Source: Lactarius indigo
Lineage: Eukaryota; Basidiomycota; Agaricomycetes; Russulales; Russulaceae
Length of the DNA stretch: 64,000 nt
Assembly: GCA_025766275.1 (NCBI GenBank)
Contig: JAFKAC010000026.1
Span: 1-64,000, forward strand
Direction: 5' to 3'
Shown here piece by piece: positions 36,174 through 47,764 of the stretch. Numbering within the stretch: the first letter of the stretch is position 1; each line of letters starts with the position of its first letter. Under the pieces are notes generated by a model. It worked only from the letters and a program-made list of their open reading frames with translations, was not told the DNA's origin and searched no databases. A program made the translations under genes and the position numbers.

Positions 36174-38265
36174 ATGTCTTTTGGCACACCCCCAACCATC
36201 CCGTCGCAGTTTCAGGTGTACAAGTATGTGGGTTTGGCCTTGCCTGTACAATGGAATACTAAACGGAAGTCCTTCTCGTAGCTCTTATGTGGAAGACCCC
36301 AAATGGCAGCGCCGGTTCACAGAGATCTGGGCTGGGTGCTTGGGCGTTGCAATAGCTCTATCACTCCCCTCGCTCTACCGTGCTTTCCGCGCGCGACGGG
36401 CTTTCATCGGCCTCTTTGGAGTGTGGGAAGGCAGTGCCTACGCACCCGCCCCCGCAGTCCCACAGATGGAGGTGGCGCCACCCCCAAAGTACAGCACTGC
36501 GCCCGGCTATCTGAGTATATTTCGCTCTGTTCTGCTACTGTCGCCCCTCGGCGTCGGGCTCAACCTAGGGCAGAGTACGTCGGCAGAGCTCCGATCTCTT
36601 CACACCGTCCATCTCACCACCAGCAACCAGTTCTCGTCGTAGTGATCTACTTTGTTGTCATCATCGTCTGCATCGTGACCAATGCGCCTCTCATTGACAA
36701 TCCAAATCGTGCAGGTAGGCTTTCCGGTTTGCGTCCTCCCTATGCTATGCTCACTCCCCGTAGGCTTCCTGGCTCTCGCCCAACTCCCGATCGTCTTCCT
36801 CTTTGCAACGAAGAACTCTATACTTTCTCTTCTTCTGGGACCAGGCCACGGATACGAGAAACTCAACTACGTTCACCGCTGGTCTGGCCGTGGGATGTTC
36901 CTTGGCGCCATCATCCATGGTTCTCTCTGGATTCGAAATCACCTCCAATATAACCTAGCTATCTTAGGTCCACAAAAAGAGACCTCTGGCGTCGCCGCTT
37001 TCGCACTTCTCTGTATCATCGTGCTTTCCTCTCTCAGACCTGTCCGAATCTACATCCGCCAGATTTTCTTTTATGTTCAGTACGTGTATCCATGTTACGT
37101 CTCAGATGAGCTGATGATAGAGACGTATCTAGTGTCCTGACATACGTCTCGTTCTTCGTCACTATTTGTTACCATACGATCTACGCTCGGCCTTGGATTT
37201 ATCCAGCACTGGCATTTTACGCTCTCGACCTACTCATGCGACTGTTCCGCTACCGCATCAAGGATGCCACGCTAACATCTGTGGGGAATATGACTATTGT
37301 ACGCTCTCGCGTCTCCTTCCCTCATGTTTTCGTTCAATGACTCTCGCAGATTAACATATACGACTGTGATAGTGGCTGGGAAGCGGGCCAACACATCCAG
37401 CTCCGCATTTTCTTTGAAGGGCGGGTATTCGAATCGCATCCGCTCACCATTGCCAACGCTCCCCCTTCCACCTCTTGCCTCGCCGGCCGCTCCATCGTGC
37501 TTGGCGCTCGCGTGATGGGGGATTGGACTCGCGCGCTCAACCATTACGCCTCTACAGAACAAGAGCGCATCGCTCGTGATACTAGTGAAAAGGTAGATGG
37601 CGTGTCCGTGTCTGTGCAGGTGATGATCGATGGCCCATACGGGGGGTGCAGCCTGGATCTGGGTGAATATGAAAGTGTGCTCCTCGTCGCTGGCGGCGCA
37701 GGGGTGACGTTCACTCTCGGGCTGCTGGATGACCTGGTCGGGAGGATCGTGCGGCACCAGCGCGCACGAGGCGAGCGCACCCGGCGCATCGAATTCGCCT
37801 GGGCGATCCGTTCCTTTGGTAAGCGAAACCTTCATCACGTCCGTTGTTACTTGGATATCCACGTCCACATCCCTAGGCTGTATTAATTGGTTCGCGCCCA
37901 TGCTTATGGACATCGCAAACGCGGCTGCCGACTCCTCGCTCGATCTCCACATCTCCATCTTTGTGACTTGCCTGTGCGACCCGGAGGCGGTACCACCGAT
38001 TCCGAACTCCATCACCACGCTCGTACGACCGGACGTGCACCGACTTCTTGCACATGTGCTTTCCCCACCTCCGGTGGATGGTGATGTAGAAGGCGAGAGC
38101 GGAGGCTCGGCTCAAAGAGCAACCGGCAGGGGTGGCGTGGGAGTATGCGCGAGCGGGCCGGAGAGCCTGGCACGTGAGTCCGCAAACGCCGTCGCAAGGC
38201 TGACAGCCTCACACGCGAAGCGCGTGGGTGGAATCGCGCTCCATACAGAGGTGTTTTCCCTGTAG
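36174..38265 (+). CDS. Ferric/cupric reductase, FRE type transmembrane flavocytochrome
   Basis: Seven exons: 36174-36223, 36282-36574, 36631-36714, 36764-37079, 37133-37298, 37350-37818 and 37877-38265; 588 residues in phase. Hydrophobic helices fill the first 300 residues. The heme-binding pair H-x13-H is seen in HRWSGRGMFLGAIIH (about 180 and 194), and further histidines occur in ICYHTIYARPW. The FAD-binding motif is HPLTIANAP (about 332). NADPH-binding signatures are DGPYGG and LLVAGGAGVTF (about 415), and the C-terminal GPESLARESANAV with RVGGIALHTEVFSL is typical of the family. The enzyme moves electrons from cytosolic NADPH to extracellular Fe(III) or Cu(II). With the Ctr gene upstream it could supply Cu(I) for import; this link is inferred from adjacency. 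No lesion was seen. Confidence 0.93.
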
Positions 38266-38808
38266 CGACTTCTATTGGCATGTGGACGAGACGAACTATG
38301 TTGAATTTTTTTTTATGTGTCACCGTTTATCCTATTTCTGGCTTCTTGTCCAAAGGAAAACTTGAATAATTTGAAGTAGTATCCCCAGTTGGGGTGGCGT
38401 TCCAACAACGACCACTGCGAGCCGCATCGCTGAATATGGGGATGGGAAAGCGATACGCGTCGCCCCTCATATTACAACAACTTGGGCCCGTTATGTCCCA
38501 GAGGCACAGTTCCTGATATCTTGGCGTGCACCACAGCTGGCACAACCATCCACCTTCCTCAGTTCAATATCAATTATGGCGCTGAACAGGATCACTCAGG
38601 AATTGACGGAGTCAGGTTAGTCGTCATTTCACTTTCGAGTCGATGTCAATATTACTACTGTCATGACAGCCCCGTGGGGCAATAACTACGTTGTGCGCGA
38701 GTATGCTTTATGCACCGTGGGTAGAAATTATCATGCAAAACAATGTCTTACACTACATTAGGCCGTTTCCTTCCACGGCCTTGCATTCCGCATCAATCTC
38801 TTTCGTGA
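38266..38808. other. 0.5 kb without a supported gene
   Basis: It lies between the ferric reductase stop and the downstream MFS relic. No motif or repeat was seen. Confidence 0.45.
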
Positions 38809-39135
38809 TCACGAGGTCCTGTGGCGGGGCGGGTTCAGCGCAGCGACGCGGATGGAACGAGCTTCAATGGCATACGGGAAACATACCTTGGAAGGGGCAA
38901 ACTTGCTTCTGGCCCGAATCCGTGTGCCATACCTATGAAACAAGAGCGGGGTTAGTAGTAACAATAACACAGCACCGCCGATGAGAGTCGATGCCCCATT
39001 CACTCCCATCCCTTCATACATCCGCGTCGTAAATAACGAGAACGCCGCACCGACCGCGGAGCGGCACGTTGTGTTGGCTGCGAACGCGGATGCTGAATAC
39101 ATTCGATAGGTATCAACTAGGTAACTCTAATCGTT
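38809..39135 (-). pseudogene. MFS transporter relic, last exon only
   Basis: On the minus strand VDTYRMYSASAFAANTTCRS leads into VGAAFSLFTTRMYEGMGVNG, then a helix, then LLFHRYGTRIRARSKFAP. This is the last two-helix segment of DHA1 drug/polyamine exporters, with the conserved YSASAxAANTxxRS and FxxYGxxIRxRSKFAP. No preceding exon is found upstream: within 240 bp the sequence enters the 3' flank of NLR copy 2. I take it as an orphan fragment left by a rearrangement. Confidence 0.65.
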
Positions 39136-39373
39136 CCAAACACTGCCGGCATTGAGCTCCGATACAGAAGTAGACTTGAGCGTACCAGAAACGACTTGAA
39201 GTCACGTCCAGAGAGCCAGAGCTCTCACACCAAACAGTACTCAACAGTATGTCAAGGAATACAATTTCGCGTTAGGTCTCACAGCTGAAAACTAAGGCTG
39301 AACGACTCGGATCCGTATGATCATGCGCACAGTAGCTGCGCCTATGGGCAATCCTATATCCTACATATCATTC

Positions 39374-42300
39374 CTACGTCTTGTTCTCCACACTATGCCC
39401 CAACAATAACTGAGCGATCTCGTCGTGCCCTTCTTTCAACGCAATCTGATATGCGGTTCTACCCTTACCGTCCTTGGCATCCACGTCCGCCCCACGTTCG
39501 AGTAACAGGTGTGTGACCTCCAACTCACCCCAGTATGACGCCCAGTGCAATGGCGTCGACTGGTCCTTTGCACGTGCCATGGGGTCGGCACCGTGATCCA
39601 ACAGAAATCGTGCGATTTTGACATGTCCGTTATTTGACGCCGCATGTAAGGGGGTGTGCCCGATGTCGTTGCGCGCGTTAATGTCGGCGTTATACTTGAG
39701 AAGGGTCCGAAAGAGCTCAAAATTTCCGTTACGAGCCGCCATGTGGAGTGGGGTCCAATGGTCGTCCTGCTTGGCGTTGACGTCGGCGCCGTGTTCGAGT
39801 AGCCGCCGCACAATTTCGAGTTGTTCCCAAACCGATGCGACGTGCAGAGGTGTTCGCTTCCACTGGCCGAGGGAGTTCACATCCGCGCCGTGCTCTAGCA
39901 ATGATTTCACAACTTCGACGTGATTCCTTCTTGCCGCTGCGTGCAACCCTGCTCCGCAAGCACCGCCCCTGGCATTTCTGTGCTCTGGATGTTCGTTGAT
40001 GAGCTTCACTACAATGTCAGGGAGCCCACAAAGGGCAGCATAATACACGGGAGCCGCTTCGAGCAGTTCTGGACGCATCTCACCATCAGCTAGCCCCCAT
40101 CGGTTACCATCGTCCGTATCGTGGATCCGAATCCATCGCCGAAAGTGTGCCTTGTCAGGGTCAAACAGATCTTCCACCCCATCGTTTATGCGTAGTGACA
40201 CATTATCAAATAGGGCATGGTAGAACCAGTATTCAGCAGCATATTGCACCAGTGGAAACTGCTGCACGGAGGTTTCACGAGCGGTGTCGTCCAAACGAAG
40301 TAGGACTCCCAGGCAAGCTTGTGAGATTATCGTATGAGCGGGCTCGAGGTCGATGTGATGGAGCGAAACATCCGCGACGGCCGCCGCGAGACGATCCGAC
40401 GTCAGGAATTCTTTTACAGAGAAGTGCGAAAACTGCACCACACGTGATCCACCATCGCGAACTACGGTGACCAAACTGGAGCACGTCGACAGTACTGCTT
40501 GCTCTTGGTCCTCTTTGCGCCAATCCACATCCAGCTTTGGAATTCCTCCAGACGCGTCATCAAAGTCAAACGCAAGTACTTCCGCAAGCTCCTCCAGGCG
40601 GAGAGGCCGAACTGCAACCGTCAGGCATTGCAACAGGCGATGGGCATGACCTCGGGTTGCCCTGCCGATATTCTTCAATATTCGCTCGTATGTTTCGTCA
40701 AGAGATTCCGGGAGTTCCTGGAGAATTCGTCGCAGACTTGGCGGGAAACACTGCCGTACTGTCTCCAGTTGGCAGAAAACCCACCGGAACCTGCAATAAT
40801 ATCAGCGGGAACGACGGGCCGATGGCGATCGGCCACTTACATCCCATCGGCTTTGTCCGAGAGCGTCTCTATCACCAAATTCTGATCTTCGTCTCGCCAC
40901 TTGCTCATCCGCGTATCCGAGTGCACGACGGAGGTCACATACTCGACGATGTCATTCTTTTGACCAGTTTCATCGTGAAGCGATACTCGAAGAGATGTCA
41001 AGGGCTCGAGAGTAGTTCGAATGTCGATTTCCGGGCGACTTGTGACACATATATGAAGATGTGGGAGGGAAAGCTCGACAAGATCCTTCACGAGATCTAG
41101 CACTAATTCCCTGGGGGATGGCACTCCAAAGGTGTCGGGACATTCGTCGAGCGCGTCCATAATAATGTAGATTGGGCAGTCATTAGAAAACGTGAGCGTC
41201 TCCTTGAGGCATTGAATCAACACGTCATCGGTAGGCTTGTATGCGCCGTTGTCGTGGCTCAAATATGCGCGGTAGAGTATATCGCAGCAATGATCGGAGC
41301 GAGCAGAAAGTTGAGAAAGAAGAGAGAGGAGCAAGTTTCGGCGATTTTGTTTATCGGTATCCCTGAAGTCGAAGTAATAGTATGCCATGGAGGCCAGTCC
41401 GGCATCGCGCAAGTTCACGATATCCTGGATGACCGCGGAGCTGGGAGACAACTTAGGTTACCTTAAATGAAGACATAAATAAGAAACAGCGCACCAAAGC
41501 ACGCTCTTCCCAGAGCCCGCTATAGAGACGATTCATATTAGAGAGTAGAACAGGGAAGGGCTATATGACGTACGTTTTCCATGTATCCACAGCAGGGAAC
41601 CGGCAGACTTCCACTCCGCGAGAGGACTGCCTTGGAAGAACCACATTGTCGTTCCTTGATGCTGGGCGCCGCACAAGATAACGTGATTTGTGGATGGATC
41701 GGGAGGTGAGAGCCACTTTCGAAGGTCCTGTCGCCACTGATTCCCTGTAGGCCGGGAATATTCAATCGTCAACGTGTAACCGGGGTTGGGGTTACGAGGC
41801 TACGAACTCTTCACTTCATCAACGTCGTTCGAAATAAGTCGCATAATTGCTGTCGCTTCTCTTGCTGTCTGCTGCACGATTACTTTTGTTTCTTTTCCAT
41901 CTGAAATAGGCGTCCACGAAGGAATCGGTAGGCAAATAGAACGTATCACGCACCATCGAGTACCAATTTGACCGTATCACTGACATCGTTCACTTTGTCA
42001 TCGACGCCCTTAACCTCGTTGTCAATCTTCGTTACTTTGTAGTCAACGCCGTGAGTGATCTTCAGGAGTTGCGCGGTTGCCATCTGAACTTCCTCTTGTG
42101 TCAATTTGTCCAACCTCAAAAGAGCATCCTCGATATCCGTCTTTCCTACTAACTTCTTCAGATATTTTTCTAATCAAGCATCAGCGGAACGCCGGAATCA
42201 ATACACCTCAGGTGGCTTAGGAGCTCACTTGTTCGTCCTTGTTTTATCTCCTTCGTCGCAATAGCAAGGATATTGAGAACTTCTACCATGATCTTCACGA

Positions 42301-42875
42301 TGACATCCGTCATCTCCGCAGTTACTCGAACCGAGGTATACGTCTCCAGTCGGTTTAAAAAGTTCTCCATGCGTTCAAATATGTCAATCAGCATATCTTG
42401 GGCCGTACTAACATCCTTAGCCGCCTAGAGAGCGTAGATGTCAAGCTCGCTTGAAAAGAGATGTCGAGAAAGACACAGACCTGGAGGAGGACACCAGCAC
42501 CTGTGAAGATCACTTTCGCCGGTGAGAAAACCTGCGCAGGAGTTGTTGGAGCATCGTCCCAAAAATCACTTTGAGCCTTACCAGACTAACGCCTTCGCCA
42601 AGAATAGCCGAAAACGCGAGAAGAACATTAATTGTAGGGCTGAGCCATTTTGTCAACCTTTCGTCACTTTTTCGAGCTTGATCTAGGTCGTCGACTTGGC
42701 TCTGAAGCACAGAAAGAATCGAACCAGGGGAGTCGCAATTCTGAATCTTGGATGCAAGGGGATGGGTGAGGAGGTCCTTCCTAGTACGTTTCTCATATGC
42801 TTTCAAGGCGGTGCTGAATATCGATTGAAAGTCTGAGGAAGGTGAGGTCGTAGTCACGTGGAGTATGGAAGACAT
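39374..42875 (-). CDS. NLR copy 2: Goodbye-NACHT-ankyrin protein
   Basis: Nine exons on the minus strand: 42875-42582, 42531-42481, 42424-42229, 42169-41954, 41900-41808, 41744-41574, 41519-41495, 41440-40841 and 40790-39374; 1020 residues, no lesion. Residues about 15-215 match the fungal STAND N-terminal Goodbye domain (ALKAYEKRTRKDLLTHPLAS, FSPAKVIF, IVKIMVEVLNILAIATKE). A four-heptad linker follows. WLSPPDPSTNH precedes the P-loop domain, with Walker A GKPGSGKS on the 25-nt exon and Walker B-like IYIIMDALDE. About seven ankyrin repeats end the protein. By family knowledge this is a cytoplasmic sensor whose ankyrin part binds a trigger and whose NACHT part oligomerises; what the Goodbye domain does is unknown. 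About 165 bp of its 3' flank is also shared with copy 3. Confidence 0.92.
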
Positions 42876-43189
42876 AGTTCAAGAAGAAGCTAGGAGAAGG
42901 CTTGGGAGAATGGGTCAAGTTAGCAAGGAGATGGTGGGGAGAGGACAATATCGAGCTGATGAACGGAGCTTTTGACCGGTCGCAGGCGCACAGCCTCATG
43001 ACGGACTGGTAAAATACCGATAAACGTTCGACAAATCTGGGTCATAGGCGCTCAATATGTATCGTAACAGGCTCGGAGATAAGATGAGTCTCAAATGTTC
43101 GACGTTCAACAAGAGCAGACCGTCAGGACCGACGATTGCCGCACTACAGTATACAAGGACGAAAGGACCTTGACACCGAAAATCGACGA
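42876..43189 (-). promoter_or_regulatory. 5' flank of NLR copy 2 with block shared by copies 3 and 4
   Basis: On the minus strand GCTCGATATTGTCCTCTCC (about 42955-42935) lies 60-80 bp before the ATG. The same block, slightly changed, sits at matching distances before copy 3 (52399-52380) and copy 4 (59619-59637). Upstream of it the sequences differ, and no gene is present. Confidence 0.5.
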
Positions 43190-44040
43190 TCTTTCAACAA
43201 AGTCGCCCAGACCTTAGCGTCACACGACCGTAAGTGACGTGTGTGTGTGCCGTTTGATCCCTGGCGCAATGTCTCCGACCCTTAGTGTCACATGAGTTGA
43301 CGTCTGCATTCTGCTGGATTGGTATCCTTGCAGCTTCGAGGTAACTACGGACATTGGTGTCGGCACCGTGCTCTAGTAGCAACCCAGCGACTTGGAATGA
43401 CATGTATAGTGCTGCGACTAGCAGATTCTCGTGATGACCCGGAATTACCTGCCGGGGAAATTCGAGGATGAATCAGCACAAAATGTCTAAGTCAGCATTC
43501 CGCTGAAATGGGACCAGGAATCGTCTGTGTGGCCGATTCCACAATGTGAAATACGACCGGTCTAGGTAAATTAGGTCTTCCATCCAATGCTGTATATGCG
43601 ACGCCATATTCTCAGACTTGGAATGACCACCAAGCGCCGAGCAGCGTACTGGACAAGAATCAAGTCGTTGGCCCTCTCTTCGTCGGCGTCTTCGACCAGA
43701 CGAAGTAGAATAGCTAAGCAAGTTTGTGGGACGACGATATGCGCAGACTCAAGAAGAACGCGGCAGCGCGAGACATCCGAGTCTCCGCTCGAGTGAGTGC
43801 CAGTGAAACGAGGTAGCGTCGGTTCTTTTACCATAGAAGCGTGATACTGCACGATCAGGGAAATGATTTTATCTACAATGAGGATAGTGTATGTGGAAGC
43901 ACGGCTTTTCGATGAGCTTCCACCAGCCAATCTCCGAACCGCTCTCTCGGTGGCACCAAAATTGAGAACGAGCATTTCGGCGAGCTCCGAGATACGAGGC
44001 AATGACAATGAGATGTGATCAAAAACGAATAGTCGAGAAT
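43190..44040 (-). pseudogene. Old NLR relic: post-NACHT region and one ankyrin piece
   Basis: On the minus strand SLPRISELAEMLVLNF corresponds to RPLRLEELAEVLAFDF of the intact copies; AHIVVPQTCLAILLRL to AHTIISQACLGVLLRL; SENMASHIQHWMEDL then YLDRSYFTLWNRPH to the 'FENVSxxIxDGMEDLFDxDKPHFxxWIRIH' block; and SFQVAGLLLEHGADTN to an ankyrin repeat. At least one frameshift (about 43640) and a large internal loss separate the pieces, and no P-loop part remains. It lies directly upstream of NLR copy 2 on the same strand and is clearly more diverged than the four main copies. Confidence 0.7.
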
Positions 44041-44060
44041 GACAAGTGGGAGAAAGCCTC

Positions 44061-44673
44061 AGTGTCGCAAGATGCGTACACAGGAATACTGGTGGCGGGC
44101 ACCTGAGATGATCGATGGATTAATGACGATGGCTCGGGCGTACCAATGGAGTAGACAATACAGACCCCTTTTCTTGCAGTTGTGATAGCCTAAAACCACA
44201 TTTCTCTTCGTTATATATGTCGCCTATACGTTTCAGCTCGTGCGGACAGGAAGAGTCAATTGAAAAAAAAAAAAGAAAAAGTGGTCGTTATCCCTGTGAT
44301 GGTTATCCCCGTGATGCATGAGACCCGAGCTGGGAGCAGGGACCTGCTGGCATTTGATGCTTGAAGAGTAAAGTCCCCGGGTTACATAACATCCATGTCG
44401 CTGCGACATACGATCCATGTCTTTGTGCATCATTGGATTACGGGATTGTCTAGGGGATTGTTATAAAGAGTTTAGACGATGTGACGTTGATCTGGTCCCC
44501 CCACGGGAAAAGGGATGAAACATGAAAAATGCGTCCACCAATGGCACGTAGGAGAGACAAAAAAACCAACTCGCAAACTCAGGTATGTCCCTTGTCTAGT
44601 GGAAATCTGCACAGCGTCGGAATGTCACTAGTTAGTAACGTCACTACCCGACAGACAAGGCGAAAGGTCGGAC
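44061..44673. other. 0.6 kb without a supported gene
   Basis: Flank between the NLR relic and the inverted-end element. An A-run lies at about 44263-44280. No coding signal. Confidence 0.45.
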
Positions 44674-44802
44674 ATCAGCAAATAAAAATTAAATTTTTAT
44701 GTGCTTACCAAAATTGAAAGAGCTTACGGAGATTATAATCGGATTCGGACTTATCTTGAAATAACAATTGCTTGTGCTGGGTCGTGATTCCGAATGGACT
44801 AT

Positions 44803-45051
44803 TATATGCAGCATATAAGTGCTTATGATTCTCATGGTCACATGCAGCCCAGCTGTAAGCGCTTGTAATTCCTGTGAAAGTCTCATGGCCGAGTTGTAAG
44901 TACATACAATTTTTGGATGGCTCTTGTGGCTGCATGATATGCGCATATCATTTCTGGATAACTCTCATGCCCAAGTTATAATTGCATGCAATTTCTGGAT
45001 GGCTCGTGCCTGGGTTATATGCGCCTTGATATGCGCACACTTGTGCGCACA
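44803..45051. repeat. Tandem array (about 41 bp) with changing palindromic cores
   Basis: Five to six degenerate units with a spacer like ATTTCTGGATGGCTCTCATG. Each carries a different self-complementary or nearly self-complementary core: TATATGC-A-GCATATA (44803-44817), ATAAGTGCTTAT (44815-44826), AAGCGCTT (44857-44864), GATATGCGCATATC (44936-44949), AATTGCATGCAATT (44980-44993) and TGTGCGCACA (45042-45051). Core centres are spaced about 40, 41, 41 and 44 bp, then wider. Confidence 0.75.
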
Positions 45052-45318
45052 TACAATTCCATGAGCTGGCAAAACCCGCACTCCAGACCGTGGCACAGGT
45101 TCACTTACCCGTGATGACACACCCAGTCCTCTCCTGCGATTGTCTTTTTCTCAATTGGATTCAAAACTCTTTGCGTTGTAAGGCTAGCTCGGGCTCTGGG
45201 CCCGAAATTGACTACTTCTGCCTGTTTCGGCCGTGCTCACTCACCGAATCCTTCGCCACCGCAGCCACCTAGATTCCAAGTCAAGTCGTCGCCGCTAAGT
45301 GATTTTGACTTGGATTTC

Positions 45319-46037
45319 TGTAACGTTACAGTAGGAACGTTCAGCTTGGCGTGAGCAAGTCTGGTCTTTCTATGTCAATGAGCGAGGGTTCAGCCGATAA
45401 TGGCAAGGTTTAAGTGGTTAACAAGGATCTCAGAGTATGACACAATACTCAAGATGTGAGAGGAGTTCAGGGGTTCAAGAGGTTCGACGGTTCAGCAGAG
45501 AGTTACCCCAAGGGAATGGGAAAACAATGTATACTGTGATGGTAAAGAAGTCGAGTCTAAGGATACAAGCTACCTAGGGCCACGACTTATATAGAAAAGG
45601 GTTTGTTTGTGCGGAACAAACAAATGGCGCAATCCACAGCAAGCGTGAGAAGTAACACAGCAATCCGCAGCAAGCGTGAGAAGAAAGTACAGCAATCTGC
45701 AGCAGGCACGGGAAAAAGAAGAAAGTGTGCACAGCTATCCGCAGTAAGTGTGAGAAGACGTGAGGATATAAAAGGCAAGTGAGACATGTCTCAAAGTTAA
45801 AAATAGAAATGAGACACCTGCCATAAAAGGGTGCATTTAGCCCCAGTATAGTAGTAATAAAGACTAATAAGGACAATGAGTGTCTCATTGTCTCACTTTG
45901 CACTAGGAGAGAATCTTAAGGCTCCTAGTGCGCAGCAAGTCCGAAAAAGGGAAAGCCAAGAAAGGAAAGACTTTCCCGCGAACGCAAGTGTAAGTAAGAA
46001 ATTAAAGTAAAGTTGAAAACAAGTCCAGTCTGTAACA
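45319..46037 (+). mobile_element. Solo LTR of a retrotransposon, 719 bp, 5-bp target duplication
   Basis: The element starts TGTAACG and ends CTGTAACA, with TG..CA ends. It is flanked by perfect direct repeats ATTTC at 45314-45318 and 46038-46042, the length typical of Ty3/gypsy and copia integration. A TATA-like TTATATAG at about 45586 and AATAAA at about 45857 give a plus-strand promoter and poly(A) order as in an LTR. No internal gag-pol sequence or second LTR is present, so it is most likely a solo LTR left by recombination. The superfamily is not resolved. Confidence 0.8.
45629..45758. repeat. Tandem repeat inside the LTR
   Basis: Four degenerate copies of GCAATCCGCAGCAAGCGTGA begin at 45629, 45660, 45692 and 45734 (periods 31, 32 and 42 bp). 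They lie between the LTR TATA-like box and its AATAAA, so in the R/U5-like part. Confidence 0.8.
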
Positions 46038-46639
46038 ATTTCGACCACCTTCATACGCTAATACCGCCCTAATCCATCGTCTCTGCCTCGTCGTCTCTGC
46101 CTTGTTGCTCTCTGATTTGTTGTCCTCTGCTGCGCATCAAACCACCTCATCGGCTCCCTTAGCCACCTTCAAGATGCCATTGGAGAATGCACAGATCGTC
46201 GCGCCCGTCGCTGGACTCAGGAGGGGGTGGTATTTTGTGCGTCATCATATCTTGTTTCCTTTTGTTCGTATGGCCTCTTGATTCAGCCCCGCCCCGAACG
46301 GCACAATCAGCTCGACGCACACAGGCCGCACCCCCTTCCACACCACCGGGTCCTCCTTCTCCGACCTCGGCGACCCGTACGAGTCTGCGCCCTCCTCCCC
46401 GCTTGCCCGCCCGCGGTCCTCGTCCCCGTCGGCACCCCAACTTCGCTCCAGGCTCTTCTTTCCCTCGCTTACCTCCCCCTTAACCCCTGCGCAGAATCTG
46501 CTCCGCTTCGAACTCACACGGACTCGTCTCCGTACAGTGCAGCCGGGGCCACATCAACTCCATAGGCACGTTATGCAAGAGTGAGTGTGTCAATCTTGAT
46601 GACCCACAACCGAGCTGACCTGACTTCTTTTCTCTGTTC

Positions 46640-47520
46640 TGGTAGGGCATCCCCTCTCACTCAAAAGCAGAGCATAGCCCTCCCGCTGCCTCACGCGCAC
46701 AACTCCCGCTGGACCTTCCCCCGCTGCAGCATCCTGCAGCTGGTACCTCACCCCAAACCCGTATTCTACAGCAACCGCGCCACTTGTTATGTGAGCATGG
46801 AGCCGTCACAGCACGAGGAGGTGGTGGCGGATTGTGACGAAGTGCTCAAGCTCGACACACGCTACATCAAGGCGCTCAACAGAAGGGCAACCGTTCTCGA
46901 AGCCCTTGAGCATTACGAGGTCTCTTTGCGAGGTGTGTAGATCAAGTAATAAGTAATGGTGATCTTTTGCCGACACTCCACGTAGACTGTACCGCCACCA
47001 CCATTCTGAGCAAGTTCTAGAATGACACTGCAGGCCGATTGGTCGAGCGGGTGTTAGTATGTCCTCCCCTTATTCCTTTTCCTTTCCGTAACTTTATAAC
47101 CACACCATAGGCCCACTTCCCACCCTTCCAGAAAGCCCATCCATCGGTGATAATACCTCCATTCTAGCCCTCGAAGCACTTGGCGCATCAGACCATGTCC
47201 ATTCGCTGAGCCTTATAATGAAGCTATCAAATAGGGTATATAATGTGAAGTTGGACGAGTGGAGGCGCTTAACCTCAGAGGCACTTTTAAGTCGGTTCTT
47301 CTCTGCGTTGTACCAACTTTCCTTGCTTGCAGGTTCCTCACGGGGAGACACGGATGATGCTGAAGCCAATCTCGAAGAATCTGTGCAGTTGGTACCATCG
47401 TTGACGCAAAGCTGGGTCAAGATTGTGAGCATATCCACGGAAAAAACTGATGTGGGCAAAGCGTTTGCAGCCTTCAACGTGTCAACATCGTCTACGAGGG
47501 CCTCCCCAAGGACGACCCAC
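46640..47520 (+). pseudogene. TOM70-like fragment (mitochondrial import receptor), decayed
   Basis: The frame at 46581-46940 contains KPVFYSNRATCYVSM, EEVVADCDEVLKLDTRYIKA and LNRRATVLEALEHYEVSLR, the clamp TPR motifs of TOM70. After an interruption DCTATTILSKF and RLVERV follow (about 46985-47050), and then PLPTLPESPSIGDNTSILAL and VPSLTQSWVKI, all in TOM70 order. Stops and frame changes separate the pieces, the N-terminal membrane anchor is not recognisable, and the C-terminal TPRs are missing. A tail at about 47490-47580 is not recognised as TOM70 and may come from another source. The fragment lies inside the inverted-end element. Confidence 0.68.
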
Positions 47521-47764
47521 AGAAGTATCCCAACATGGCACGCGCGAAAGCATCCCTCGACTGGCAGTGGAGATGCCATGGTGCACCCTTTGCAGTCGAC
47601 GCCAGACCCCCTCCCTTGTCTACGTTCTCAGCCTCACTGCTTCAGCCCTGGCCTGCCTTTGTGCATGCTATCTGGCCCTTGCACATGCGGACTCATCTCG
47701 TCTCGATTTACCGGAAACAGGCACTTCTATTTAAGTATAATAATGTTGTGTACGGTACTGATGA

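Noticed and set aside
45481..45510. GGTTCGA motif as a possible tRNA T-arm
   Set aside because: No matching A box, acceptor stem or anticodon arm. It lies inside the solo LTR.
45614..45765. Repeats of about 31-42 bp as a CRISPR-like array
   Set aside because: The host is eukaryotic, the copies are degenerate with no unique spacers, and they lie inside an LTR.
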